NCBI GenBank assembly: GCA_016297585.1
Contig: JAEDGJ010000019.1
Location: 1-22,767 of the forward strand
Origin: Clostridiaceae bacterium
GTDB lineage: Bacteria; Bacillota; Clostridia; Oscillospirales; QAMX01
Direction: 5' to 3'
DNA length: 22,767 nt
This document shows positions 14,524 to 21,653 of the stretch, piece by piece. The notes under the pieces were generated by a model. The model saw nothing but the letters and a program-made list of their open reading frames with translations, did no database searches and was not told the DNA's origin. Both the position numbers and the translations under genes were made by a program. Positions within the stretch are counted from its first letter, which is position 1. Each line of letters starts with the position of its first letter.

Positions 14524-15888
14524 TTACGCGGGGTCGGATGCGGCAAGCTCGCCGACGAGATCGCCGTCGATGTCCTCGCAGATGCGGACTTCCACGAAGT
14601 CGCCCTCGGACGGACGGTTTTTCTCGGGCTTGTAGATGAAGACCTTGCCGTCGATGTCGGGGCTTTCGGCGTAGGAACGGCCGAAGAAGCAGCCCGCGGC
14701 GCGGTCATAGCCCTCGACGAGCACGGTCAGGGTCTTCCCGAGAAGCCGCGCGTTGCGCTTGGCCGTGACGCGCTCCTGGATCTTCATGATCGTCTCCGCA
14801 CGGCGGAGCTTTTCGTCCTCGTCGACCTGATCGGGCAGCTCGGCGGCGGGGGTGCCCTCCTCCTGCGAATAGGGGAAAACGCCGAGGCGGTCGAACTTCT
14901 GGCGCTCGACGAAGTTTGCGAGCGCGGCGAAGTCCTCGCGGGTCTCGCCGGGGAAGCCGGTGATGAGGGTGGTGCGCAGCACGAGCCCCGGGATCTCGTG
15001 ACGGAGCTTTGCGAGGATCGCCTCGAGCGAGGCGTGCGTGTCGCGGCGGTTCATCGCGGCGAGGATGTGATCGACGCTGTGCTGGATCGGGATGTCGAGG
15101 TATTTGAGGATCTTCTCCTCGCGGGCGATGACGGCGATCAGGTCGTCGGTGATGTCGGAGGGGTAGAGGTAGTGCAGCCGGATCCAGCGCAGCGCCGGAA
15201 TTTCGCAAAGACGGGTCAGGAGTTCCGCGAGCTTCGGCTCGCCGTAGAGGTCGATGCCGTAGCGGGTGATGTCCTGCGCGATGACGATCAGCTCGCGCAC
15301 GCCGTTTTCGGCGAGATGCGCCGCTTCGTTGACGATCGCGTCCATTTCCCGGCTGCGGTAGCGGCCGCGGACGGAGGGGATGACGCAGTAGGAGCAGCAG
15401 TTGTCGCAGCCCTCGGCGATCTTGAGATAGGCAGTATAGAAGGGCGTCGTCTGCACGCGGGGAGCCTCGCAGAGCGCGCGGTCGAGCGGCGCAAACCGGG
15501 TCAGGGACTCCATATGCCCCTCCTCGGCGGTCGCGAGCAGCCGGTCGCAGACCTCGACGATGTCGAGATAGGAGGCCGTACCGAGGACGGCGTCGACCTC
15601 GGGCATCGTGTCGAGCACCTCCTCGCGGTAGCGCTCGGCCATGCAGCCGGTGACGACGATGGCAACAAGCGCGCCGGTGTCGCGGCATTTCGCGAGCTCG
15701 AGGATGGTGTCGATGCTCTCCTTTTTGGCGTCCTCGATGAAGGCGCAGGTGTTGACGATGGCGATGTCGGCCTCGTCGGGGTCTTCTACCAGCTCGTACC
15801 CCGCCTCGAAGAGCGCGGCCAGCATCTGTTCGGCGTCGCAGAGATTCTTGGCGCAGCCGAGGGATTGTATGGTGAATTTTTTACTCAT
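14524..15888 (-). CDS. rimO: Ribosomal protein S12 methylthiotransferase RimO
   Basis: A 454-residue radical SAM methylthiotransferase that modifies a conserved Asp of ribosomal protein S12. The N-terminal UPF0004 domain has the three cluster cysteines Cys12 (SLGCAKN), Cys48 (VNTCAF) and Cys82 (TGCMAERY). The radical SAM motif CxxxCxxC is at 161-168 (Cys161, Cys165, Cys168), followed by IPSVRGRYRSR. A C-terminal TRAM-like domain follows from about residue 385. SLGCAKNLCDAE and the S12-type context separate it from MiaB and MtaB. The ATG at 15888 overlaps the stop of recX by 8 nt (ATGAGTAA) and has GGAG nine bases upstream. The frame stays open farther upstream, but that part lies over recX and is not coding. 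Confidence 0.95.
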   Translation of the reverse strand: MSKKFTIQSLGCAKNLCDAEQMLAALFEAGYELVEDPDEADIAIVNTCAFIEDAKKESIDTILELAKCRDTGALVAIVVTGCMAERYREEVLDTMPEVDAVLGTASYLDIVEVCDRLLATAEEGHMESLTRFAPLDRALCEAPRVQTTPFYTAYLKIAEGCDNCCSYCVIPSVRGRYRSREMDAIVNEAAHLAENGVRELIVIAQDITRYGIDLYGEPKLAELLTRLCEIPALRWIRLHYLYPSDITDDLIAVIAREEKILKYLDIPIQHSVDHILAAMNRRDTHASLEAILAKLRHEIPGLVLRTTLITGFPGETREDFAALANFVERQKFDRLGVFPYSQEEGTPAAELPDQVDEDEKLRRAETIMKIQERVTAKRNARLLGKTLTVLVEGYDRAAGCFFGRSYAESPDIDGKVFIYKPEKNRPSEGDFVEVRICEDIDGDLVGELAASDPA

Positions 15889-16351
15889 CTTCGAACACTC
15901 CGTCCTGAGCGCCGCAGACGCGTCCGAGCGCTCGGTTGATCTCTGAAATGGAAAAGCCGCGCCGCGCGAGTGCGCCTGCCGCACGCCGGCGGGAAGCGTC
16001 GTCCGTTGCGCCGCGCAGGAATTTGAGCGCGAGCGCGTCGATGGCGCCGTCGTCGTCGGGCAGCGCGCCGATGGCCGCGTCCGCCGTCTCGCGGTCGAGC
16101 CCATGCGCGCGTAGCTTCGCGGAAAGCGCGCGTTTGCCGTAGCCGCGGGCGGCATAGCGGCGCGCGAGGCTTTCGGCATAGGCGGCCTCGTCAATGAAGC
16201 GAAGCTCCGTTACGCGTTCGACGGCGGCCTCCGCGTCCTGCGGTTCGCAGCCGCGGCGCAGCAGGGCGTCGCGCAGCTCGGCGCGGGACATCGCGCGCAT
16301 CGACAGCAGCCGCACGGCCGCGGCATAGGGGGTCGGATCACTCGTTTTCAT
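15881..16351 (-). CDS. recX: Regulatory protein RecX
   Basis: A 156-residue all-helical protein, which in other bacteria binds RecA filaments and limits their activity. The three-helix repeat pattern is clear: AAAVRLLSMRAMSRAELRDAL with LLRRGCEPQDAEAAV, then FIDEAAYAESLARRYAARGYGK and the conserved RALSAKLRAHGLDRE, and a third repeat ending in RRGFSISEINRAL. The length is typical of the short (E. coli-like) form. The ATG at 16351 overlaps the end of recA by 14 nt and lacks a good ribosome binding site, so translation is probably coupled to recA. The frame is open farther upstream, but that part has recA-antagonistic low-complexity composition and is rejected. Confidence 0.9.
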   Translation of the reverse strand: MKTSDPTPYAAAVRLLSMRAMSRAELRDALLRRGCEPQDAEAAVERVTELRFIDEAAYAESLARRYAARGYGKRALSAKLRAHGLDRETADAAIGALPDDDGAIDALALKFLRGATDDASRRRAAGALARRGFSISEINRALGRVCGAQDGVFEDE

Positions 16352-17450
16352 CTTCGTCGAAGTCGTCGGCGTCGACGGCGACGGGGTCGGACGTCGCGGC
16401 GGCCTCCTCGGAGGTCTTGGTCTTCGTCGCGGCGGCGATGATGTCGGCGCGCAGCTTCTCGGCGTCGGCGGGATTTTCTTTGTAATACTGGATCGCTTTG
16501 TCGCGGCCCTGACCGAGGCGAACGGAACCGGCCGAGAACCAGGCGCCGCTCTTCTGCACGAAGCCGTACTGCAGGCCGAGGTCGACGAGCTCGGCGTAGG
16601 GCGAGATGCCCTCGCCGTAGATGATGTCAAATTCCGCGATGCGGAAGGGCGGGGCGACCTTGTTCTTGACGACCTTCGCGCGGACGTGGTTGCCGATGTT
16701 TTCCGTGCCGTTTTTGACGAACTCGGTGCGGCGGATGTCGATGCGGACGCTGGCGTAATACTTCAGCGCGCGGCCGCCGGTCGTCGTCTCGGTCGGGCCG
16801 CCGTAGGTGGGCATACCGCCGATCTTTTCACGGAGCTGGTTGATAAAGAGGACGATGCAGTTCGTCTTGGCGATGCCGCCGGCGAGCTTGCGCAGCGCCT
16901 GGGACATCAGGCGGGCGTGCATACCCATGAAGCTGTCGCCCATTTCGCCCTCGATTTCCGCGCGCGGAACGAGCGCGGCCACGGAGTCGACGACGACGAT
17001 GTCGACGGCGCCGGAGCGGACGAGGGATTCGGTGATGTCGAGCGCCTGCTCGCCGGTGTCGGGCTGGGAGACGAGCAGGGAGTCGATGTCGACGCCGAGC
17101 GCCTTGGCGTAGACGGGATCGAGCGCGTGCTCCGCGTCGATGTAGGCCGCCTCGCCGCCGAGCTTCTGCGCCTGCGCGACAATGTGCAGCGCGAGCGTCG
17201 TCTTACCGGAGGCCTCGGGGCCGTAGATCTCGATGATGCGGCCGCGGGGAACGCCGCCGATGCCCAGCGCGATGTCGAGCGCGAGCGAGCCGGTGGAGAC
17301 GGCTTCGACGTTCATGTTGACGTTGTCGCCAAGGCGCATGATCGCGCCCTTGCCGTAGGTCTTTTCGAGTTGGGAGAGCGCCGTTTCGAGAGCTTTCTGC
17401 TTGTCCTCCACGTGCTTATAGACGATTTCGCCTTTCTTTTTGTCAGCCAT
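16338..17450 (-). CDS. recA: Recombinase RecA
   Basis: A 370-residue strand-exchange ATPase for homologous recombination and SOS induction. The N-terminal helix (KALETALSQLEKTYGKGAI) leads to Walker A GPEASGKT (77-84), Walker B VVVDSVAAL (152-160), and the C-terminal domain with KNKVAPPF and YGEGIS. The tail is acidic (DADDFDEDENE). Two loops differ from the usual form: L1 reads GDSFMGMHARLM (171-182), with Phe174 where E. coli has His163, and L2 reads KIGGMPTYGGPTETTTGG (209-226), three residues longer than KIGVMFGNPETTTGG. The ATG at 17450 follows AGGAAAGGAAAG and lies 16 nt behind prmC. I see no LexA-type box in that gap. The rest of the core is well conserved, so it should be active. Confidence 0.98.
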   Translation of the reverse strand: MADKKKGEIVYKHVEDKQKALETALSQLEKTYGKGAIMRLGDNVNMNVEAVSTGSLALDIALGIGGVPRGRIIEIYGPEASGKTTLALHIVAQAQKLGGEAAYIDAEHALDPVYAKALGVDIDSLLVSQPDTGEQALDITESLVRSGAVDIVVVDSVAALVPRAEIEGEMGDSFMGMHARLMSQALRKLAGGIAKTNCIVLFINQLREKIGGMPTYGGPTETTTGGRALKYYASVRIDIRRTEFVKNGTENIGNHVRAKVVKNKVAPPFRIAEFDIIYGEGISPYAELVDLGLQYGFVQKSGAWFSAGSVRLGQGRDKAIQYYKENPADAEKLRADIIAAATKTKTSEEAAATSDPVAVDADDFDEDENE

Positions 17451-17466
17451 ACGACACTTTCCTTTC

Positions 17467-18330
17467 CTATGGTAAAACTGCGGTCACAACGCGGTCGCGT
17501 CCGGACAGATCCTGCCCGGTTTCGATCTCCCGGAAACCGTTCCGCTCGAGAATGGCGGTGACGTCCGCGGCCTGATCCATGCCGATCTCAAAGACGATGC
17601 GTCCGCCGGGCAGAAGCAGGGATTTCCAGTAGGCACAGATGGCGCGGTAGAAGTTCAGGCCGTCGCTGCCGCCGTAGAGCGCGTCGGTCGGCTCAAACGC
17701 GGCGACCTCGACGTCGAGCACGGACATTTCGTCGGCGCTGATATAGGGGGGATTCGAGACGATCAGCTCAAACGGGCCGATGTCCGCGGGCGGCTCGTCC
17801 AGCGCGTCGGCGCAGACCACCTCGGCGCGTCCGGAGAAGCCGAGCATGTCGAGGTTCGCGCGGGTGACGTCGAGCGCGGGCTCGGAGAGATCGGCAAAGG
17901 TGACGTCGGCCTTCGTATGCTGCAGAATGGCGGCGCCGATGCACCCGGAGCCGCAGCAAAGGTCGAGCACGCGGGTAAAGCCGTGCTCGCGGATGAGCTT
18001 GACGGCGCGCAGGGCGACGGTCTCGGTATCGGCGCGGGGGACGAGCACGTCCTTCGTGACGATGAGGTTCAAGCCGCAGAAATCCCATTCCCCGAGCAGA
18101 TACGCGAGCGGCTCGCCGCAGAGACGGCGCTCGAGCAGCAGGGTGAGCTGACGCGCGGCGTCCTCGGGCGCGGCTTCGCGGTAGCGGGACTGGATGGATT
18201 GCGCGTCGATTTGGTCGCCGCAGAGCCGTCCTGCAAGGGAGACGATCTCCCGGGTCTCCAGATCGGGCATCGGCAGTCCCGACAGTGCCTCAAAGGCGGT
18301 GTCGTACAGGTCGCGGTAGGTCGTTACCAT
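17467..18330 (-). CDS. prmC: Peptide chain release factor N5-glutamine methyltransferase PrmC
   Basis: A 287-residue SAM-dependent methyltransferase that methylates the GGQ glutamine of release factors RF1 and RF2. The N-terminal helical domain (1-85) is followed by VPRADTE (98-104), the SAM-binding DLCCGSGCIG (123-132), FADLSEPALDV with the acidic ribose-binding residue, and the catalytic NPPY (193-196), then PTDALYGGSDGL and PGGRIVFEIG. The ATG at 18330 overlaps the end of the DUF1385 gene by 7 nt (ATGGTAA) and has a purine-rich AGGGGG seven bases upstream. The stop is TAG. prfA, a common neighbour, is not seen here. Confidence 0.96.
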   Translation of the reverse strand: MVTTYRDLYDTAFEALSGLPMPDLETREIVSLAGRLCGDQIDAQSIQSRYREAAPEDAARQLTLLLERRLCGEPLAYLLGEWDFCGLNLIVTKDVLVPRADTETVALRAVKLIREHGFTRVLDLCCGSGCIGAAILQHTKADVTFADLSEPALDVTRANLDMLGFSGRAEVVCADALDEPPADIGPFELIVSNPPYISADEMSVLDVEVAAFEPTDALYGGSDGLNFYRAICAYWKSLLLPGGRIVFEIGMDQAADVTAILERNGFREIETGQDLSGRDRVVTAVLP

Positions 18331-19265
18331 CGGTCCGCCCCCTTTTCCTCCGGAATGACGGCCTTCAGCGCGGTGATCGCCACTTCCAGCATCGAGTCGT
18401 CCGGCTCGCGGGTGGTCAGCTTCTGAAGCCAGAGCCCGGGCGCGCGGACGGCACGGGTGAAGGCGTTGTCGTGGCGGCCGACGGCGCGGTTGATCTCGTA
18501 GCTGATGGCGACGACGACGGGTAAAAGCGCAAGCCGCAGCAGCAGGCGGACAAAGGGGTTCGACCAGCGGACGACGGAGAAGACGAGGATGCTGACGATC
18601 ATGACGACAAGCAGGAAGCTCGTACCGCAGCGGGGATGCTCCTTGCGGCAGGCGCGCGCGTTTTCGACGGTGAGCTCCGCGCCGCTTTCGTAGCAGGCGA
18701 TGGATTTATGTTCCGCGCCGTGGTATTCGAAGGTACGCCGGATGTCCTTCATCCGGGAGACGGAGAACATGAACAGCAGGAAGATGAGGATGCGGATGCC
18801 GCCTTCGCAGAGGTTGCGCAGGAAGCCGGAGCCGATGAAGCGGTCGAGCGTACCGGCAAGCAGCGTCGGCAGGAAGAAAAACAGCACGATGGGCAGCGCG
18901 ACGCCCAGCACGGCGGAGACGGTCATCAGCAGGTCGTTGAAGCGCTTCGTGCCGAGCCTGCGTTCGAGCCGGCTCGGCGGCTCGGTATTTTCCGTGCTCT
19001 CGAAGGCAGCGTCGGCGGAGTAGAACAGCGCGCGCACGCCCTGGATCATGGACGAGCCGAAATTGTAGACGCCGCGGATGAAATACCAGTTGAGGATGGC
19101 GGGCTTTTTCGTTTTGCGGAGCGGCTCGGTCTTTTCGACGAGAGTTCCGTCCTCGCGCCGGACGACGATCGAGGATTTGTCCGGCCCGCGCATCATTATC
19201 CCCTCGATGAGCGCCTGGCCGCCGATGATCGTGCGGAAACAGGCGCGGGAATCGTTTTGTTTCAT
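18324..19265 (-). CDS. DUF1385 family membrane protein (YqhQ-like)
   Basis: A 313-residue membrane protein. Family signatures are GGQALIEGIMMRGPDKSSI (15-33), YGF/NFGSS region before a TM segment, EYHGAEHKSIACYESG in the middle, CRKEHPRCGTSFL, and ISYEINRAVGRH near the end. About four or five hydrophobic helices lie at roughly 110-135, 145-165, 200-240 and 245-260. The role of YqhQ is not established. The His/Glu/Cys-rich central block could bind a metal, which is my inference. The ATG at 19265 is chosen because GAGGTG lies directly upstream and because a sigma-A promoter lies 58 nt before it; an open frame farther upstream crosses that promoter. It is the first gene of the long operon and often precedes prmC/prfA in Firmicutes. 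Confidence 0.92.
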   Translation of the reverse strand: MKQNDSRACFRTIIGGQALIEGIMMRGPDKSSIVVRREDGTLVEKTEPLRKTKKPAILNWYFIRGVYNFGSSMIQGVRALFYSADAAFESTENTEPPSRLERRLGTKRFNDLLMTVSAVLGVALPIVLFFFLPTLLAGTLDRFIGSGFLRNLCEGGIRILIFLLFMFSVSRMKDIRRTFEYHGAEHKSIACYESGAELTVENARACRKEHPRCGTSFLLVVMIVSILVFSVVRWSNPFVRLLLRLALLPVVVAISYEINRAVGRHDNAFTRAVRAPGLWLQKLTTREPDDSMLEVAITALKAVIPEEKGADRW

Positions 19266-19322
19266 AGGCACCTCGAAAAAGGGTAAAATGGGAGTCCCGC
19301 AGACGGGAAACCAAACATTAGT

Positions 19323-19351
19323 ATTATACCAAAAAAATGCGGGCATTGCAA
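19323..19351 (-). promoter_or_regulatory. Sigma-A-type promoter of the DUF1385-prmC-recA-mfd operon
   Basis: On the minus strand the -35 box is TTGCAA (19346-19351), the spacer is 17 nt and the -10 box is a perfect TATAAT (19323-19328). Transcription should start near 19316, giving a leader of about 50 nt with a small TCCCG-CAGA-CGGGA hairpin (19295-19308). I see no other promoter of this quality in the downstream genes, so it may serve eleven genes. Confidence 0.82.
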
Positions 19352-19529
19352 CTGAAAAAACGCAGTTTCCCTTCCCAAAGCACAAAAAAACCGGAACGAA
19401 AGATTGACATAATCCACAACGGCGCGCAGGCCGCGCAAAAGAACGGACGCCGCCCGATAAAAACGCGAAAACGCCGTAAGTACAAAGGCTTTCCGCCATA
19501 GCAGGCGGCAGCATCCCGGCGCACGGACG

Positions 19530-19579
19530 AAAAAGCATCCCCAAAAACGGAACAAAAACCGCTTTCGGGGATGCTTTTT
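19530..19579. terminator. Strong intrinsic terminator after rnc
   Basis: A perfect 13-bp stem AAAAAGCATCCCC with GGGGATGCTTTTT surrounds a 24-nt loop that can form a small inner CGG/CCG stem. On the minus strand the stem ends in TTTTT, placed 21 nt after the rnc stop. It separates the trmFO-plsX-acpP-rnc unit from the next operon. Confidence 0.88.
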
Positions 19580-19599
19580 GCCAAAATCAACGCAAAGCC

Positions 19600-20301
19600 T
19601 TACGCCTCGTAGCCCATCAGCCGCAGCGCGGCGCGGGCGGCGTCCTGTTCGGCGGCCTTTTTGGAGTGGCCGGTGCCGGTGGCGAAGACGTTGGAGTTTA
19701 AGAGCAGCTCGACGGTGAAGCTTTTCTCGTGATCGGGCCCTTCGGCGTCGGCAAGGCGGTAGGAAAGCGTCTCCTCCCGGTTTTTCTGGACGATTTCCTG
19801 CAGCATCGTCTTGTAGTCGCCCGACTGCCCGTGTCCCGCGGCGGCGGCGACGTTTGAGCGGGTGAAGCTGAGGATGAACGCACGCGCGGGCTCCCAGCCG
19901 CCGTCGAGATAGATCGCGCCGATGACGGCCTCCACGGCGTCGGCCAGGATCGACGGCCGCTCGCGTCCGCCGGAGAGATCCTCGCCGCGTCCGAGCAGCA
20001 GATGGCGGGACAGCCCGATGGAGAGCGCCTCGCGGTGCAGCGCCTCCTCGCAGACGACGGCGGCGCGCAGACGGGTCAGATCGCCCTCCGGCATCTCGGG
20101 AAAGCTGCGGTAGAGGTAGTCGGCGGTGACGGTGTTGAGGATGGCGTCGCCTAAAAATTCCAGCCGCTCGTTGGAACGGATGTGCGGGGAACCGCGCTTG
20201 CCGGAACGGCGCTCGTTGGCGTAGGAGCTGTGGGAGAGCGCGGTATGCAGCAGGCTCGGATCCCGGAAGCGGTAGCCGAGGGCGTCTTGCAGATTTTCCA
20301 T
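19600..20301 (-). CDS. rnc: Ribonuclease III
   Basis: A 233-residue double-strand-specific endoribonuclease for rRNA and mRNA processing. The signature NERLEFLGDAIL (44-55) carries catalytic Glu48 and Asp52, and the second pair is Asp121 and Glu124 in ILADAVEAVIGAIYLDGG. Residues 162-230 are a double-stranded RNA-binding domain (DYKTMLQEIVQ to KKAAEQDAARAAL). The length is normal. The ATG at 20301 lies 3 nt after the acpP stop with no clear ribosome binding site, so it is probably translated by coupling to acpP. The plsX-acpP-rnc order is common in bacteria; smc and ftsY, often next in Firmicutes, are absent here. Confidence 0.97.
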   Translation of the reverse strand: MENLQDALGYRFRDPSLLHTALSHSSYANERRSGKRGSPHIRSNERLEFLGDAILNTVTADYLYRSFPEMPEGDLTRLRAAVVCEEALHREALSIGLSRHLLLGRGEDLSGGRERPSILADAVEAVIGAIYLDGGWEPARAFILSFTRSNVAAAAGHGQSGDYKTMLQEIVQKNREETLSYRLADAEGPDHEKSFTVELLLNSNVFATGTGHSKKAAEQDAARAALRLMGYEA

Positions 20302-20304
20302 GGC

Positions 20305-20541
20305 TTACCGGTCGACGCGCTCGTTGATGAAATCGACGACGTCGCGGACGGTTTTGAAGCGTTCGACGTCCTCGTCGGCGAGATTTTCGAGATCGAATTC
20401 CTCCTCGAGCGCCATGACGAACTCGACGGCGTCGAGGGAATCGGCGCTGAGGTCGGCTTCGAAGTCGGTGTCGAGGGTAATGCTGTCCTCCTCGACCGTA
20501 AACTGTTCGGCGAGGAGCCGTTTGATGACGTCAAGTACCAT
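20305..20541 (-). CDS. acpP: Acyl carrier protein
   Basis: A 78-residue acidic four-helix protein that carries fatty acyl chains on 4'-phosphopantetheine. The attachment site is Ser35 in DLSADSLDAVEFVMALEEEF (31-50). I chose the ATG at 20541 because GGAG lies six bases upstream and it gives the canonical length; an in-frame ATG at 20553 has no ribosome binding site and would add four residues. The protein is placed between plsX and rnc, the standard position of the primary fatty-acid ACP. Confidence 0.95.
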   Translation of the reverse strand: MVLDVIKRLLAEQFTVEEDSITLDTDFEADLSADSLDAVEFVMALEEEFDLENLADEDVERFKTVRDVVDFINERVDR

Positions 20542-20605
20542 AGTGGTCTCCATTCTGCCGCAAAAAAGGGGGCGGCGGTTATAATAAAATGCGGGGAGAG
20601 TGGCT

Positions 20606-21619
20606 TTAAGCTTCGGCCTTGAGCGCGGCCAGCGCGCGCTCCATGTTCGCGATCGCGCCGCTTTCGCAGAAGCGGACGGTCTGGGAGATCGCGGAGGCAA
20701 AGGCGCGGGCGTCGGAGGAGCCGTGCGCCTTGATGACGGGCTTGCGGATGCCGAGGATGGGCGCGCCGCCGACTTCCTTATAGTCCATGCGCGCTTTTAA
20801 GTCGTGCAGACCGGAGCGCAGCGGCAGGGCGGCGAGCTTCGTCGCGGCGTTTTTCATCAGCATCGCCTTGATCTGCGACGCCATGTAGAGTCCCACGCCC
20901 TCGAAGGTCTTTAAGACGAGGTTGCCGGTAAAGCCGTCGGCGATGCAGACGTCCGCCGCGCCGTTCGGCAGTTCGCGGCCCTCGATGTTGCCGATGAAGT
21001 TGAGCTGTCCGCGGTCGGCGGCGGCGCGGAGGAGCTGATGCGCCTCGACGTAGAGGGGCGTGCCCTTCTTCGGCTCGGCGCCGTTGTTGAGGAGTCCGAC
21101 GCGGGGCGAGGAAACGCCCATCGTACCGGCGTAGAAGGCGCTGCCCATGTGCGCAAACTGCACGAGCATCTCGGGCGTGCATTCGACGTTCGCGCCGCAG
21201 TCCATGAGCAGGGAGTGCCCGCGTGCGGTCGGGAACATCGTGCCGAGCGCACCGCGGCGGGCGCCGGGCAGACGGCGCACGAGCAGCGTCGCGCCGGTCA
21301 GCAGCGCGCCGGTGTTGCCGGCGGAGATCACGGCGTCGCCGTCGCCTGCCGCAACGGCGGACAGCGCGACGACCATGGAGGACTGCTTCTTGTCGCGGAT
21401 GGCGACGACGGGGTCATCCGCCATCGTGATGACGTCCTGCGCGTCGCGAATGCTCAGACCGTCGCGGGAGACGCCGGAATTTCGGATGGCGTCCTCGAGC
21501 GCGTCGGTCTTCCCGACGAGCATGACCTCAATGCCATGGCGTTTGACGGCGGCGGCGGCGCCTTCGACCGCGGGCTGCGGGCCTAAGTCGCCGCTCATGC
21601 AATCCAGAATGATTTTCAA
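20606..21619 (-). CDS. plsX: Phosphate acyltransferase PlsX
   Basis: A 337-residue peripheral membrane enzyme that converts acyl-ACP to acyl-phosphate for glycerol-3-phosphate acylation by PlsY. Conserved blocks are DPVVAIRDKKQSSMVVAL (69-86), VISAGNTGALL (96-106), LLMDCGANVECTPE (138-151), GLLNNGAEPKKG (173-184), NFIGNIEGRE and VCIADGFTGNLVLKT, and GAPILGI near the end. The N-terminal motif is DCMSGDLGP rather than the usual DAMGGDNAP. The start is TTG at 21619, with AAGGAGG eight bases upstream. It is 34 nt behind trmFO, and acpP follows after 64 nt. Confidence 0.95.
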   Translation of the reverse strand: MKIILDCMSGDLGPQPAVEGAAAAVKRHGIEVMLVGKTDALEDAIRNSGVSRDGLSIRDAQDVITMADDPVVAIRDKKQSSMVVALSAVAAGDGDAVISAGNTGALLTGATLLVRRLPGARRGALGTMFPTARGHSLLMDCGANVECTPEMLVQFAHMGSAFYAGTMGVSSPRVGLLNNGAEPKKGTPLYVEAHQLLRAAADRGQLNFIGNIEGRELPNGAADVCIADGFTGNLVLKTFEGVGLYMASQIKAMLMKNAATKLAALPLRSGLHDLKARMDYKEVGGAPILGIRKPVIKAHGSSDARAFASAISQTVRFCESGAIANMERALAALKAEA

Positions 21620-21653
21620 AAAGAATCCCTCCTTTTTTGGTTGGGAAATGCGG

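Larger units (their letters stand above)
19266..19599. other. 334-nt intergenic region between rnc and the DUF1385 operon
   Basis: It holds the rnc terminator (19530-19579), the DUF1385 promoter (19323-19351) and its 50-nt leader. The middle (about 19352-19529) has short GC hairpins such as CCGCC-ATAGCA-GGCGG but no credible gene, RNA or riboswitch that I can recognise. Confidence 0.7.

Noticed and set aside
13966..15939. 657-codon plus-strand frame over pgsA and rimO
   Set aside because: Antisense shadow in register with both real genes, which carry intact motifs.
15889..16194. N-terminal extension of rimO
   Set aside because: The open frame runs over recX; the RimO family begins at MSKKFTIQSLGC and that ATG has a ribosome binding site.
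16352..16630. N-terminal extension of recX
   Set aside because: Low-complexity Pro/Arg/Ser translation of the recA 3' end; RecX homology begins just after the ATG at 16351.
19295..19308. Riboswitch in the DUF1385 leader
   Set aside because: Only a 5-bp hairpin with a 4-nt loop in a 50-nt leader, too small for any known riboswitch.
19324..19590. 88-codon minus-strand frame in the rnc-DUF1385 intergenic region
   Set aside because: It crosses both the terminator and the promoter and has no ribosome binding site or domain.
20542..20605. Promoter between plsX and acpP (TATAAC-like box)
   Set aside because: A possible -10 exists near TTATTATAAC but no -35 at the right spacing; the genes are probably one transcript.
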